DNA from: Telmatospirillum sp.
GTDB lineage: Bacteria; Pseudomonadota; Alphaproteobacteria; Rhodospirillales; Magnetospirillaceae
Reading direction: 5' to 3'
Assembly: GCA_031291415.1 (NCBI GenBank)
Contig: JARLJB010000373.1
Span: forward strand, 1 to 33,401
Length of the DNA: 33,401 bases
Of the stretch, positions 7,333 to 14,313 are shown piece by piece (position 1 is the first letter of the stretch; each line of letters opens with the position of its first letter). Under the pieces are notes generated by a model. It made no database searches, was not told where the DNA came from, and saw only the letters and a program-made list of their open reading frames with translations. The translations under genes and the position numbers were made by a program.

Positions 7333-7410
7333 GCGGTGCTTATTCCGCCGCCTTTTTCTTGCCACCTCGCCATGGTTCATTGATCGGAATCCAGGCGAGG
7401 AGCCCCTGCG

Positions 7411-8973
7411 ATGTCCATTCCCGTCGACCGTCTTTTGCTGAACAGGCTGGCTTTTGGTGGTAACCCGGCGGATTTGACCGAAGTCGGTCAATTGGGCGCC
7501 GATCGGTGGATCGACAGCCAACTGGCCCCTGCCCCCGGAGACGACCCCGGCATGGTCGAGCGGTTGGCCGCTGTCCGTCTGCATATCAAATACGATGCCG
7601 GCGAAGGCTACGCCGCCGCCGACGAAATGCGGCCGCTCGCGCTTCTCGATCGTGATGTTGCCGATCTCTGGCCGCTCACCGACGGTAAGCATCCGATGGC
7701 GGGACAGGAACGGCAGAGACCCCGGCAGGAGGTGGCGGCCGCCACCTTGCTGCGGGCGATCCACTCCCGCTGGCAGTTGCGGGAGGTCCTGGTCGACTTC
7801 TGGCACAATCATTTCAACGTCAATGCCGCCGGTGACCAGGCCATCGCCGCCGCGCTGCCGGCCTACGACCGGATGATCCGCATCCACGCGTTCGGCAATT
7901 TTCGCGAGTTTCTCGAGGCCGTGGCCACCAGTTCGGCCATGCTGACTTATCTCAACAATCGGAGTTCGCGGGCCGGCAATGCCAACGAGAATTTCGGCCG
8001 CGAACTTCTGGAGCTGCACAGCCTTGGCCGCGACGCCTATCTGAATGATCTTTATAACCGCTGGCGCGACGTGCCGGGCGCCCTCAAGGGGCGCGCCGCC
8101 GGCTATATCGACCAGGATGTCTACGAGGCGGCCCGCGCCTTCACCGGCTGGACCATTGAAGATGGGGCGGGTCTCGGTGGCGGGCAGAGCTTGCCGGCGA
8201 CCGGCCGCTTCGCCTATGTCGAGGCTTGGCACGACAATTATCAAAAGCGCGTGCTGGGCGTCGATTTCGACCCGTTCCAGTCGCCGATGGCCGACGGTCG
8301 CAAGGTCCTCGATCTGGTTGCCTTCCATCCGGCCACCGCACGATTCGTCTGTACCAAGCTGTGCCGTCGTTTGGTTGCTGACGTGCCGCCGGACTCCCTG
8401 GTCAAGGCGGCGACCGCCGTCTGGATCGAGAACCAGAAGCAACCCGATCAGATCAGGCGGGTGGTCGGGGCCATCGCCCATGCCCCCGAGACCCGCCAGG
8501 GATTCGGGGCCAAGGTCAAGCGTCCGTTGGAGCTGGTGGCTTCCTACGCGAGGGGGGCTGGTATCGATGCGACGGTGACCGAGGGCCTGTTGAACGAGTT
8601 GGACGGCAGCGGCCAGAAACTGTTCGGCTGGGCAGCGCCCACCGGTTATCCGGACAGCATGGACTATTGGCTCAGTTCCCATGTGTTGCGCAAGCGCTGG
8701 ACGCTGGTCCTCGGCCTGACGGAAAACTGGTGGGGGACCGGAGTTTTTTTGCCCACCCAACGCCTGGGCGGTGCGATGACGGCCGAGCAGGCGGTCAGCC
8801 TGTGGCACGAGGATTTGACCGGGGCGGTCGCCGACGACGGCACGGTCGGCGCTATCCTGTCGGGTCTGCAACTGGCCGCCGGCGCGCTGCTTGCCGCCGG
8901 CCGGGCGGCGGACCCTCAGCATCGGCGGATCCTGGCCTATTGCGCCATGACTCCCGCCTTCAATCTGCGCTGA
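7411..8973 (+). CDS. DUF1800 family protein
   Basis: A 520-residue protein starting LLNRLAFGGNPADL, the DUF1800 opening block. It also has LREVLVDFWHNHFNV (about residues 126-140), NENFGRELLELHSLG (about 192-206), a long central segment YEAARAFTGWTI and C-terminal VKRPLELVASYARG. These are diagnostic for the family, which is often large and secreted, and nearly always encoded next to a DUF1501 gene as here. No N-terminal signal peptide is visible: the protein starts directly with the domain, so it may be exported with its Tat partner or stay inside. RBS GAGGAG lies 8-9 nt upstream. The following DUF1501 gene starts 12 bp after its stop, so they form an operon. Biochemical role unknown. Confidence 0.92.
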   Translation: MSIPVDRLLLNRLAFGGNPADLTEVGQLGADRWIDSQLAPAPGDDPGMVERLAAVRLHIKYDAGEGYAAADEMRPLALLDRDVADLWPLTDGKHPMAGQERQRPRQEVAAATLLRAIHSRWQLREVLVDFWHNHFNVNAAGDQAIAAALPAYDRMIRIHAFGNFREFLEAVATSSAMLTYLNNRSSRAGNANENFGRELLELHSLGRDAYLNDLYNRWRDVPGALKGRAAGYIDQDVYEAARAFTGWTIEDGAGLGGGQSLPATGRFAYVEAWHDNYQKRVLGVDFDPFQSPMADGRKVLDLVAFHPATARFVCTKLCRRLVADVPPDSLVKAATAVWIENQKQPDQIRRVVGAIAHAPETRQGFGAKVKRPLELVASYARGAGIDATVTEGLLNELDGSGQKLFGWAAPTGYPDSMDYWLSSHVLRKRWTLVLGLTENWWGTGVFLPTQRLGGAMTAEQAVSLWHEDLTGAVADDGTVGAILSGLQLAAGALLAAGRAADPQHRRILAYCAMTPAFNLR

Positions 8974-8985
8974 CGGAGGTTCCTG

Positions 8986-10236
8986 ATGATCGTAAGCCGC
9001 CGCGCCCTTTTGCAGACCGGAGCCGCCGCCATCGCCTGGCCGGGCCTCAGGTCGCTGGCATTGGCCGCCGACAGTGCGGCGGCTGACACCCTGGTCGTCG
9101 TTTTCCTGCGTGGCGGCTGCGACGGCCTGTCACTGCTGGCCCCCACCAACGATCCCGATTACGTGGCCGATCGCGGTCCGGATCTCCGGGTCCGCGACGA
9201 TGGCGCGAAGCCTGGCCGGCCGGTCCGTCAAAACTGCGCCCCGACCGTCGATTTCCGCCTGCATCCCGAGGCGGCGCCGCTCGGCGACATTTACGACCAG
9301 CGTCATCTGGCCCTGCTGCACGCGACCGGCCTGATGAACGGCACCCGCAGCCATTTCGTCGCGCAGGATCTGATGGATCGGGGCTTGAGCGACAGTGCCG
9401 GATTGCATGGCGGCGGCATGGACGGCTGGTTGACGCGGCTGCTGCGGATCCATCCGAGCGCCGCTCCGGCCATCGCCACCCGCCCGTCGCTGCCGGCGTC
9501 TTTGGGATTTCATGGCGCCAGTCTGGCCATCCCCGATCTGCGCAGCGGCCTCACTCTGCCGGGCGGCCCGACGGTCAAACCGACGCTGGCCGCTCTCTAC
9601 CGTGCCGCAAGCGATCCCTTTGGACGGGCGGCGGCAGAGACCCTGACCGAGATGGATCTGGTGGATTTGCACCTGCCGCGCGGTGCCGATGGCAAAGTGG
9701 CCGACTATCGACCGGAAAACGCCGCTGTCTATGAGGAAACCGAGTCCGGCCGCGCTTTCCGCACGGTCGCCCAGCTGCTCAAAATGGAAATCGGTCTCAC
9801 GGTCGCCTGCGTCGATATCGACGGCTGGGACCATCACGACAATCTCGCCGGGCGGTTTTCCGGATTGGCCGGACAATTCTCACGCGCCCTTGCCGCCTTC
9901 TGGAACGACGCCGCCCGCTACCACGACCGGCTGACCGTGGTGGTGATGACCGAGTTCGGACGGCGTCTTCGCACCAACAAGAGCAACGGCGCCGACCATG
10001 GCCATGGCGGCGTCATGATGGTCCTGGGCGGCAAGGTCAACGGCGGCGAGATCTACGGCCGCTGGCCCGGTCTGGCCAGCGCCGATCTCGACAATGGCGT
10101 CGATCTGGCGGTCACCACCGACTACCGCGGCGTGCTGGCCGAGGTGCTGACCGCCCGTTTCGCCGCCGGGCATGCCCTGGGTCAGATATTTCCAGGCTTC
10201 ACGCCCGGGAGGCCCATGGGACTCGCCCGCGCGTGA
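8986..10236 (+). CDS. DUF1501 family protein, Tat-exported
   Basis: A 416-residue protein. The N terminus MIVSRRALLQTGAAAIAWPG carries a twin-arginine signal (SRRALLQ) with cleavage likely near LALAADS, about residue 28. The mature part begins TLVVVFLRGGCDGLSLLAP, then DFRLHPEAAPLGDIY, and ends with VVVMTEFGRRLRTNKSNGADHGHGGVM. The latter blocks are the DUF1501 signature, with the DHG(H)GG site reminiscent of the alkaline-phosphatase/sulfatase superfamily metal ligands. It is probably a periplasmic hydrolase-like protein that works with the DUF1800 protein encoded upstream. RBS GGAGG precedes ATG 8986. Substrate unknown. A palindromic repeat element follows at 10253. Confidence 0.92.
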   Translation: MIVSRRALLQTGAAAIAWPGLRSLALAADSAAADTLVVVFLRGGCDGLSLLAPTNDPDYVADRGPDLRVRDDGAKPGRPVRQNCAPTVDFRLHPEAAPLGDIYDQRHLALLHATGLMNGTRSHFVAQDLMDRGLSDSAGLHGGGMDGWLTRLLRIHPSAAPAIATRPSLPASLGFHGASLAIPDLRSGLTLPGGPTVKPTLAALYRAASDPFGRAAAETLTEMDLVDLHLPRGADGKVADYRPENAAVYEETESGRAFRTVAQLLKMEIGLTVACVDIDGWDHHDNLAGRFSGLAGQFSRALAAFWNDAARYHDRLTVVVMTEFGRRLRTNKSNGADHGHGGVMMVLGGKVNGGEIYGRWPGLASADLDNGVDLAVTTDYRGVLAEVLTARFAAGHALGQIFPGFTPGRPMGLARA

Positions 10237-10252
10237 GCTGTACCGGCAGACT

Positions 10253-10350
10253 CTAGTGTTGTGACTCCAACAGAAAGCACCCTCGTCCGTCATACCCGCT
10301 TTCGCGGGAATGACGGACGAGGCAAGCAAGCGTTTGTGTCAGAACACTAG
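10253..10350. repeat. 98-bp MITE-like palindromic element bounded by CTAG
   Basis: The ends are perfect 8-bp inverted repeats, CTAGTGTT and AACACTAG, extending imperfectly inward (TGAC/GTCA after one mismatch). The centre is a long hairpin, CCTCGTCCGTCAT-A-CCCGC, loop TTTC, GCGGG-A-ATGACGGACGAGG (10281-10322), with one internal mismatch. No coding sequence lies inside. It fills the gap between the convergent DUF1501 and DUF2087 genes and may also terminate both. The right-end CTAG contains the stop codon of the DUF2087 gene. The structure suggests a non-autonomous element mobilised by a TA- or CTAG-targeting transposase encoded elsewhere. Confidence 0.7.
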
Positions 10351-10901
10351 ACAGCGGGAACCACAACCTGCAGGCGACGGATCAGCTCCAATGCTTCGTC
10401 CGGTGGGCGCTGTTCGATTCGCAGGTATTGCCGACCATCGGTGGTTCTGGTCATCATGCCGAAGCCGCAGAGAGACCGGCGCAACAGGGCGGGATCGCCG
10501 AACAGGTGCCGGGTCTTCAGATATCGGCTGATCTCGATTTCGGTGAATGGCGTTCGTGGCGGCACCATCGACCACAGAGCCCACAGACAGAGGATCTGGT
10601 GACTTTGCTTGGACGGCCAAAGACTCAGTCGTCCATTCTCATCGAACATCCGCAGAACCTGACGGACCCGGGCGAAGTCGACAGGCGGGGTGACGGCGGT
10701 TGGGGCAGGCTGGTCGAGCCGCTCATGGGCGGCGGCATCGGCGCGGAAATGCTGGAAGTTCCGATAACCCGCCGATCGCACCAGCATGTTGAGCAGCTCG
10801 ACATGGCCCGGTGAATGATCGCAACCGGCAAGCTGGCCGTGCAGGGCGCGGGCCAGCGCCGAAATATCCTCGGAATGGAATGGTAAGAGCGTCCTCGACA
10901 T
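10347..10901 (-). CDS. DUF2087 domain protein
   Basis: A 184-residue protein. An N-terminal helical part (HSEDISALARALHGQL...HVELLNMLVRSAGYRNFQHFRADA) precedes the DUF2087 block at about 70-160 (VLRMFDENGRLSLWPSKQSHQILCLWALWSMVPPRTPFTEIEISRYLKTRHLFGDPALLRRSLCGFGMMTRTTDGRQYLRI). This segment looks like a winged-helix-type fold: the helix EISRYLKTRHLFGDPALLRRSL is followed by a short beta hairpin. A regulatory role is possible but unproven. ATG 10901 is preceded by GAGGA. The stop codon TAG lies in the CTAG that ends the 10253-10350 repeat, so the last residues (VVVPAV) abut the element. Confidence 0.85.
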   Translation of the reverse strand: MSRTLLPFHSEDISALARALHGQLAGCDHSPGHVELLNMLVRSAGYRNFQHFRADAAAHERLDQPAPTAVTPPVDFARVRQVLRMFDENGRLSLWPSKQSHQILCLWALWSMVPPRTPFTEIEISRYLKTRHLFGDPALLRRSLCGFGMMTRTTDGRQYLRIEQRPPDEALELIRRLQVVVPAV

Positions 10902-10979
10902 CGCTTATCCTCGCGAGACGTGCCGTTCCGAAAGGAATTGCTGGTGGTCACCGTCTTCCAACGCGGCACAGGATAAAGG

Positions 10980-11250
10980 TGTCGGTTGATCGCATGGTTG
11001 GGCAGGTTTAGCTCTCCTTTAAGGAGCGGTGACGCCTTGGTGAACTGCCGACCGGTCATCGTTTGTAGCGCACGATCCGGTTGGTGGCAAGGTCTGCCCT
11101 GCTCTTCAGCAGTTCTCACCACGGGGTCGACGGGAAGCAGTTGGAAGTTGAGGGTGCGCCCAAACCCGGCGCTCTCTTGGTGTCCTTGGTGTAGCCCGCC
11201 GTCGGCGGGCGCTTTGTGGTTCATCTCTTGGCCGCCGATGAACCGGTGGG
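10980..11250. other. Non-coding stretch rich in inverted repeats
   Basis: No convincing ORF exists between the DUF2087 start (10901) and the lipoprotein at 11362, a 460-bp gap. Clear inverted repeats occur at GCCCGCC-GTC-GGCGGGC (11194-11210) and GGTTCATC-N11-GATGAACC (11218-11244). Smaller ones occur near 11059-11086 (ACCGG-TC-ATCGT...ACGAT-CCGGT) and 11099-11112 (CTGCT-CTTC-AGCAG). On the minus strand, phrases such as ACCACAAAG and CACCAAGGACACCAAG recall common intergenic repeat fragments. It could be a structured RNA, a repeat remnant or both. Strand and function are undetermined. Confidence 0.4.
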
Positions 11251-11361
11251 TGTCGCCTGGTCGATACGCTGCCATTTTCGCGCCATAAGACGGTGTTGAA
11301 GTTCTTTGACTATTGAACGAAGAAGATCCGATCGGACAGTATCTTGGACAGGTGGGGTCGA

Positions 11362-11694
11362 ATGGAATTCAGAAAATCGGTCGTGGTAATTCTTGCGTTG
11401 GCGTCTTTAATGTTGGCCGGCTGCGTCGAGCGCCGGGGCGCTCCGCCGCCGCCGCCGCCGATTGCCTATATCCCGAGGCCACCGCCGGCCGAGATCGTCG
11501 AAATGATGCCGCCACCGCCCGATCCACGGCCGATCTGGGCTTGGCAGAAGGGACATTGGCGCTGGGACGGCCGCGAATATGTCTGGCATCCCGGCCACTG
11601 GATCGAGCGGCCGCCGCATGTCGCCGAATGGGTTCCGCCGCATTGGGAACAACATCCGAACGGTTGGTTCATCATCGAGGGACATTGGCGGTGA
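11362..11694 (+). CDS. WXXGXW-repeat lipoprotein (YXWGXW/BcpO-related)
   Basis: A 110-residue protein. A lipobox signal peptide, MEFRKSVVVILALASLMLAGC, gives a lipidated Cys at residue 21. Next comes a proline-rich linker (GAPPPPPPIAYIPRPPP and MMPPPPDPRP). The C-terminal half has repeated aromatic motifs WQKGHWRWDGREYVWHPGHW, VPPHWEQHPNGW and EGHWR, the W-x(2)-G-x-W pattern of this family. It is probably anchored in the outer membrane facing the periplasm; the function is unknown. ATG 11362 is chosen because it opens the signal peptide and has GGTGGGG upstream; an ATG 18 bp further up (11344) is less likely. It stands alone between non-coding repeats. Confidence 0.85.
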   Translation: MEFRKSVVVILALASLMLAGCVERRGAPPPPPPIAYIPRPPPAEIVEMMPPPPDPRPIWAWQKGHWRWDGREYVWHPGHWIERPPHVAEWVPPHWEQHPNGWFIIEGHWR

Positions 11695-11736
11695 TGGTCA
11701 CCCGCATCCGCGCGCTTGGCCGCACCCCGCTAGATC

Positions 11737-11853
11737 GAAATAAATTGTCAGTAGCACCGGCGTCCCTGCCGGTGTTCCGGCGTGAGCCGGAAAGGGTCCG
11801 CCTGGCGGCGAAACACCGGCGGGGACGCCGGTGCCACTCGTGTTTCATCCAGG
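11737..11853. repeat. 117-bp palindromic repeat, copy 1
   Basis: This is nearly identical to 30686-30802, same length. The outer arms pair as GCACCGGCGTCCCTGCCGGTGT with ACACCGGCGGGGACGCCGGTGC, with an inner hairpin TCCGGC-GTGA-GCCGGA whose loop fits the GNRA pattern. Similarity continues more weakly to about 11880. The copy sits between CTAG at 11730 and CTAG at 11883, and the latter provides the stop codon of the glycosyltransferase gene on the minus strand. No transposase is inside. Confidence 0.85.
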
Positions 11854-11882
11854 GAGGTGCGGCGCGCCACCGGTGCGGAACT

Positions 11883-12980
11883 CTAGCCCCTATTCACCAT
11901 CAGCTTCTCGAACGCGGCGGCGGCGTGCTGCCAGGTCCAGCGGCCCTGACGTTCGAGACTTTCGGCGTGCATTTGCCGCCACAGGGCGTCGTCGGTGAGC
12001 AGACGCACCGCCGCTGCCGCGAAAGCCGTCTGGCCTTTGACGACGAAACCGGTTTTGCCGTCCTCGACCCGTTCCTTCATGCAGGCGATGTCCTCCACCA
12101 CGCCGGGCAGGCCCATGGCTTGCGGCTCGGCGGCGGCGTTGCAGAAGGTTTCGCCGATATCGCCGCGGTAAAGGAAGACGCGCGCCTGCCCGATTTCCTC
12201 GACCAGACGGCTCTTGGCCACCGGGCCGCGCAAGATCACGCCGGCCTCGGCAAGGTTGGCGGCCCTGTCGAGGATAGGGGCCATGCGTTCGGCCTTGGCG
12301 GCTCCGATGGCGCCGTAGATGCTGCTGCCGGCGAAGATGTGCAGTTCGGCGTTGCCGACCTTCGGACGAATCCTCTCGGTCCATACGTCGAGAAGCCAAT
12401 CGAGCGAACGCAGTGGGTTTGACAGAAAGATGGCTCGCGGCGGCGGTATCGTTTCGCGGGGGGACGCCCCCAGGAACAGGGGCGTGATGCCGTAAGGGAT
12501 GATCACCCGCGATCCGCCGGCGGCGCAACGGGGATAAGTGCCGAGATGGCTCGCCCCGGAAAACACGATGGTTGGACGGTAGCGGAAAAGCGGCCACTGA
12601 TAGCGCCATTTCAACAGATAGCCGGCCGGGTTGTGGATCCAGAAGATCCGCGATCCGGCGCGGGCGCATTGGCCGATCAGATGATTGGAGCGGTTGGCAA
12701 TGTAAAGATCAGCCGTCGGTGGAATGCCCAGGCTACGGCTGTCATCAAGAGGCGTCCAACGGACACCTTTCCAGACGAGCGGCGCCTCGCAACGGCAATG
12801 AACCTCGACCAGGTGCCCGCGTCCGGCCAATGCTTCGGCCAATTCGGCAAAGGCGCTTTCGGCGCCGCCCAGCGGTCGTTCGTCCTTCATCTTGCCATCG
12901 AAGGTGATGCCGTCATCGGACATCACCACATGCGCCGGTGGCCTGTGGTCGGGGGGTGGTAGAACCTCTGGTTCGGTCAT
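11883..12980 (-). CDS. Glycosyltransferase family 4 (GT-B)
   Basis: A 365-residue GT-B enzyme. The N-terminal domain has RPLGGAESAFAELAEALAGRGHLVEVH (about residues 37-63), the GG(A/S)E loop typical of GT4. The C-terminal half has RAIFLSNPLRSLDWLLDVW, a VILRGPVAKSRLVEEIGQARVFLYRG segment, and GETFCNAAAEPQAMGLPGVV, the E-x7-E-like donor-binding region. It is likely a cytoplasmic LPS core or surface-glycan sugar transferase. ATG 12980 overlaps the stop of the GT2 gene upstream (ATGA). The longer in-frame extension to 13070 would run well into that gene and is rejected. It is last in the rsmB-gmhB-GT2-GT4 unit. Its TAG stop lies in the CTAG bounding repeat copy 1. Confidence 0.88.
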   Translation of the reverse strand: MTEPEVLPPPDHRPPAHVVMSDDGITFDGKMKDERPLGGAESAFAELAEALAGRGHLVEVHCRCEAPLVWKGVRWTPLDDSRSLGIPPTADLYIANRSNHLIGQCARAGSRIFWIHNPAGYLLKWRYQWPLFRYRPTIVFSGASHLGTYPRCAAGGSRVIIPYGITPLFLGASPRETIPPPRAIFLSNPLRSLDWLLDVWTERIRPKVGNAELHIFAGSSIYGAIGAAKAERMAPILDRAANLAEAGVILRGPVAKSRLVEEIGQARVFLYRGDIGETFCNAAAEPQAMGLPGVVEDIACMKERVEDGKTGFVVKGQTAFAAAAVRLLTDDALWRQMHAESLERQGRWTWQHAAAAFEKLMVNRG

Positions 12981-13729
12981 TCGCGTTCGTGCTTTGCCTT
13001 GAGATAGGAGACGTAGGGGTAAAGCGCCGCCAGGATGGCGATCAGGAAGCCGTAGCCTCCTTCCTTCCAACCTTTGGCCCGCACGAAACAGCGCCAGAAA
13101 CGCGAAAAGATCCGCCGCACGTTGTTGAGCGCCGAACCGACGTCTCCCGATTCCCGCAGATCCTTGGCCCGCGCCGTGGTGTAGGCGTCGAAGCGGCGGA
13201 TCATATCGGAAATGTTACGATCTACGTAGTGTTGGATATGATGCGTCAGAGCCGGCCCCTTGCTGCCCAGCAAATCCAGCTTCGGGTGTACCCGTTCGTT
13301 GCCCCAGCGTTTGGCATTCTTGCGGAACAGACCAGGATAGGCGGCCTTGCCGAAGGAGGCACCCCAACCGTAACGGACCAGCCGCTCGCCTACCCAGTTG
13401 TCGACGGTGAGAATATGGTAGCCGTGCGGCGTGCCGGCAATGACGGCGCGGATTTCCTCGGCCAAGGCCACCGGCACATGTTCGTCGGCGTCCACCTCGA
13501 GAATCCAATCTCCTTGGCAGGCCTCGATGCCTGTGTTGCGCCGCGGCCCTTCCAGCTCCCACGATCCTTCGACCAGCCGGTCGGTGAATCGCAGGGCGAT
13601 CGCCTTGCTGTCGTCGGTGCATTTGTCCAGCACGACAACGATTTCATCGGCGAAGGCAAGTTTTTCCAAACAGGCTGCCAGGCGATCTTCTTCATTGTGA
13701 ACGACGACCAAAGCCGACAGTTTCATCAT
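12977..13729 (-). CDS. Glycosyltransferase family 2, LPS-core WaaE/KdtX-like
   Basis: A 250-residue GT2 enzyme. LSALVVVHNEEDRLAACLEKLAFADEIVVVLDKCTDDS at the N terminus, a VEGSWELEGPRRNTGIEACQGDWILEVDADEHV block carrying the DADE metal motif (about residue 95), then KAAYPGLFRKN and HIQHYVDRNISDMIRRFDAYTTARA match the WaaE/KdtX group. That group adds beta-glucose-type residues to heptose of the LPS inner core. A hydrophobic segment near the end (FLIAILAALYPYVSYL) suggests membrane association. I start at ATG 13729, which forms an ATGA overlap with gmhB. Upstream in-frame starts exist at 13738 and 13777 but would lie further inside gmhB. The neighbouring heptose gene supports an LPS core role. 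Confidence 0.88.
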   Translation of the reverse strand: MMKLSALVVVHNEEDRLAACLEKLAFADEIVVVLDKCTDDSKAIALRFTDRLVEGSWELEGPRRNTGIEACQGDWILEVDADEHVPVALAEEIRAVIAGTPHGYHILTVDNWVGERLVRYGWGASFGKAAYPGLFRKNAKRWGNERVHPKLDLLGSKGPALTHHIQHYVDRNISDMIRRFDAYTTARAKDLRESGDVGSALNNVRRIFSRFWRCFVRAKGWKEGGYGFLIAILAALYPYVSYLKAKHERE

Positions 13730-14313
13730 AGTGGACATTCTTTGCTCATAGCGTTGCCGACCGATCGTTCGATCCAATCGACGGCGGCCGCAAGGTCATC
13801 GACGATGGCCGCCGGAACGCAGTTTCCCTCACGTTCGGCCTTTTCCCCCCAACCGGTGCGAACCAGCAAGGGGGTGGCACCGACGGCGCGGCCGAGATTG
13901 ATATCGACGGCGCTGTCGCCGATCAGAAAGGCTTGCCGGGGATCGAATCCGTGGTCGTCGACCGCTTGTTCGACCATGCCGGGCCGGGGCTTGCGGCAAT
14001 GACAGGCGTCCTCGGGGGCGTGCGGACAGAAATAGATCCCGTCGAGCGAGACATTTTCCCCGGCCAGCAGAGCCCGCAGACGCTCGTGAATCCGGCGAAC
14101 CGTTGCTATATCGAAATAACCTCGGGCGATACCCGACTGGTTGGTGACCACGACGAGTCCGAAGCCCGATTGCCGCAAACGGCGCAACGCGGCGCCAACC
14201 CCGGCGATCAGCTCTAGCTGATCAGGATCGGAAAGATAGTCGCGTTCGACGTTCAAGGTACCGTCCCGGTCCAGCAGGACGAAGCGGCGGGTGGCCGTGG
14301 CGGGGGTGGTCAT
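13726..14313 (-). CDS. gmhB: D-glycero-beta-D-manno-heptose-1,7-bisphosphate 7-phosphatase
   Basis: A 195-residue HAD-superfamily phosphatase. The nucleophile motif LLDRDGTLN gives D15 and D17, motif II is VVVTNQSGIARG (about 55-66), and motif IV is IGDSAVDI (about 131-138). The structural zinc site of GmhB reads C96-x-H98 and C104-x-C106 (FCPHAPEDACHC). The enzyme removes the 7-phosphate from heptose bisphosphate on the way to ADP-heptose, the donor for LPS inner core, which fits the heptosyltransferase at 1268-2443 and the flanking GT genes. ATG 14313 overlaps the rsmB stop (ATGA). A longer frame reaching 14526 reads through rsmB with low-complexity arginine-rich sequence and is rejected. 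Confidence 0.93.
   Translation of the reverse strand: MTTPATATRRFVLLDRDGTLNVERDYLSDPDQLELIAGVGAALRRLRQSGFGLVVVTNQSGIARGYFDIATVRRIHERLRALLAGENVSLDGIYFCPHAPEDACHCRKPRPGMVEQAVDDHGFDPRQAFLIGDSAVDINLGRAVGATPLLVRTGWGEKAEREGNCVPAAIVDDLAAAVDWIERSVGNAMSKECPL

Noticed and set aside
7333-7410. Possible terminator after the GIY-YIG gene with a CCTTTTTC tail
   Set aside because: Only a 4-5 bp stem (GCGG/CCGC) precedes the T-run, so the hairpin is not convincing.
6937-8922. 661-residue open frame on the minus strand opposite GIY-YIG and DUF1800 genes
   Set aside because: Both genes on the plus strand have clear family motifs and ribosome binding sites. The minus frame has none.
10625-11275. Minus-strand frame across the DUF2087 start and the non-coding stretch
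   Set aside because: It overlaps the true DUF2087 gene in another frame, and its upstream part has no domain. It was considered as a transposase remnant, but no transposase motif was seen.
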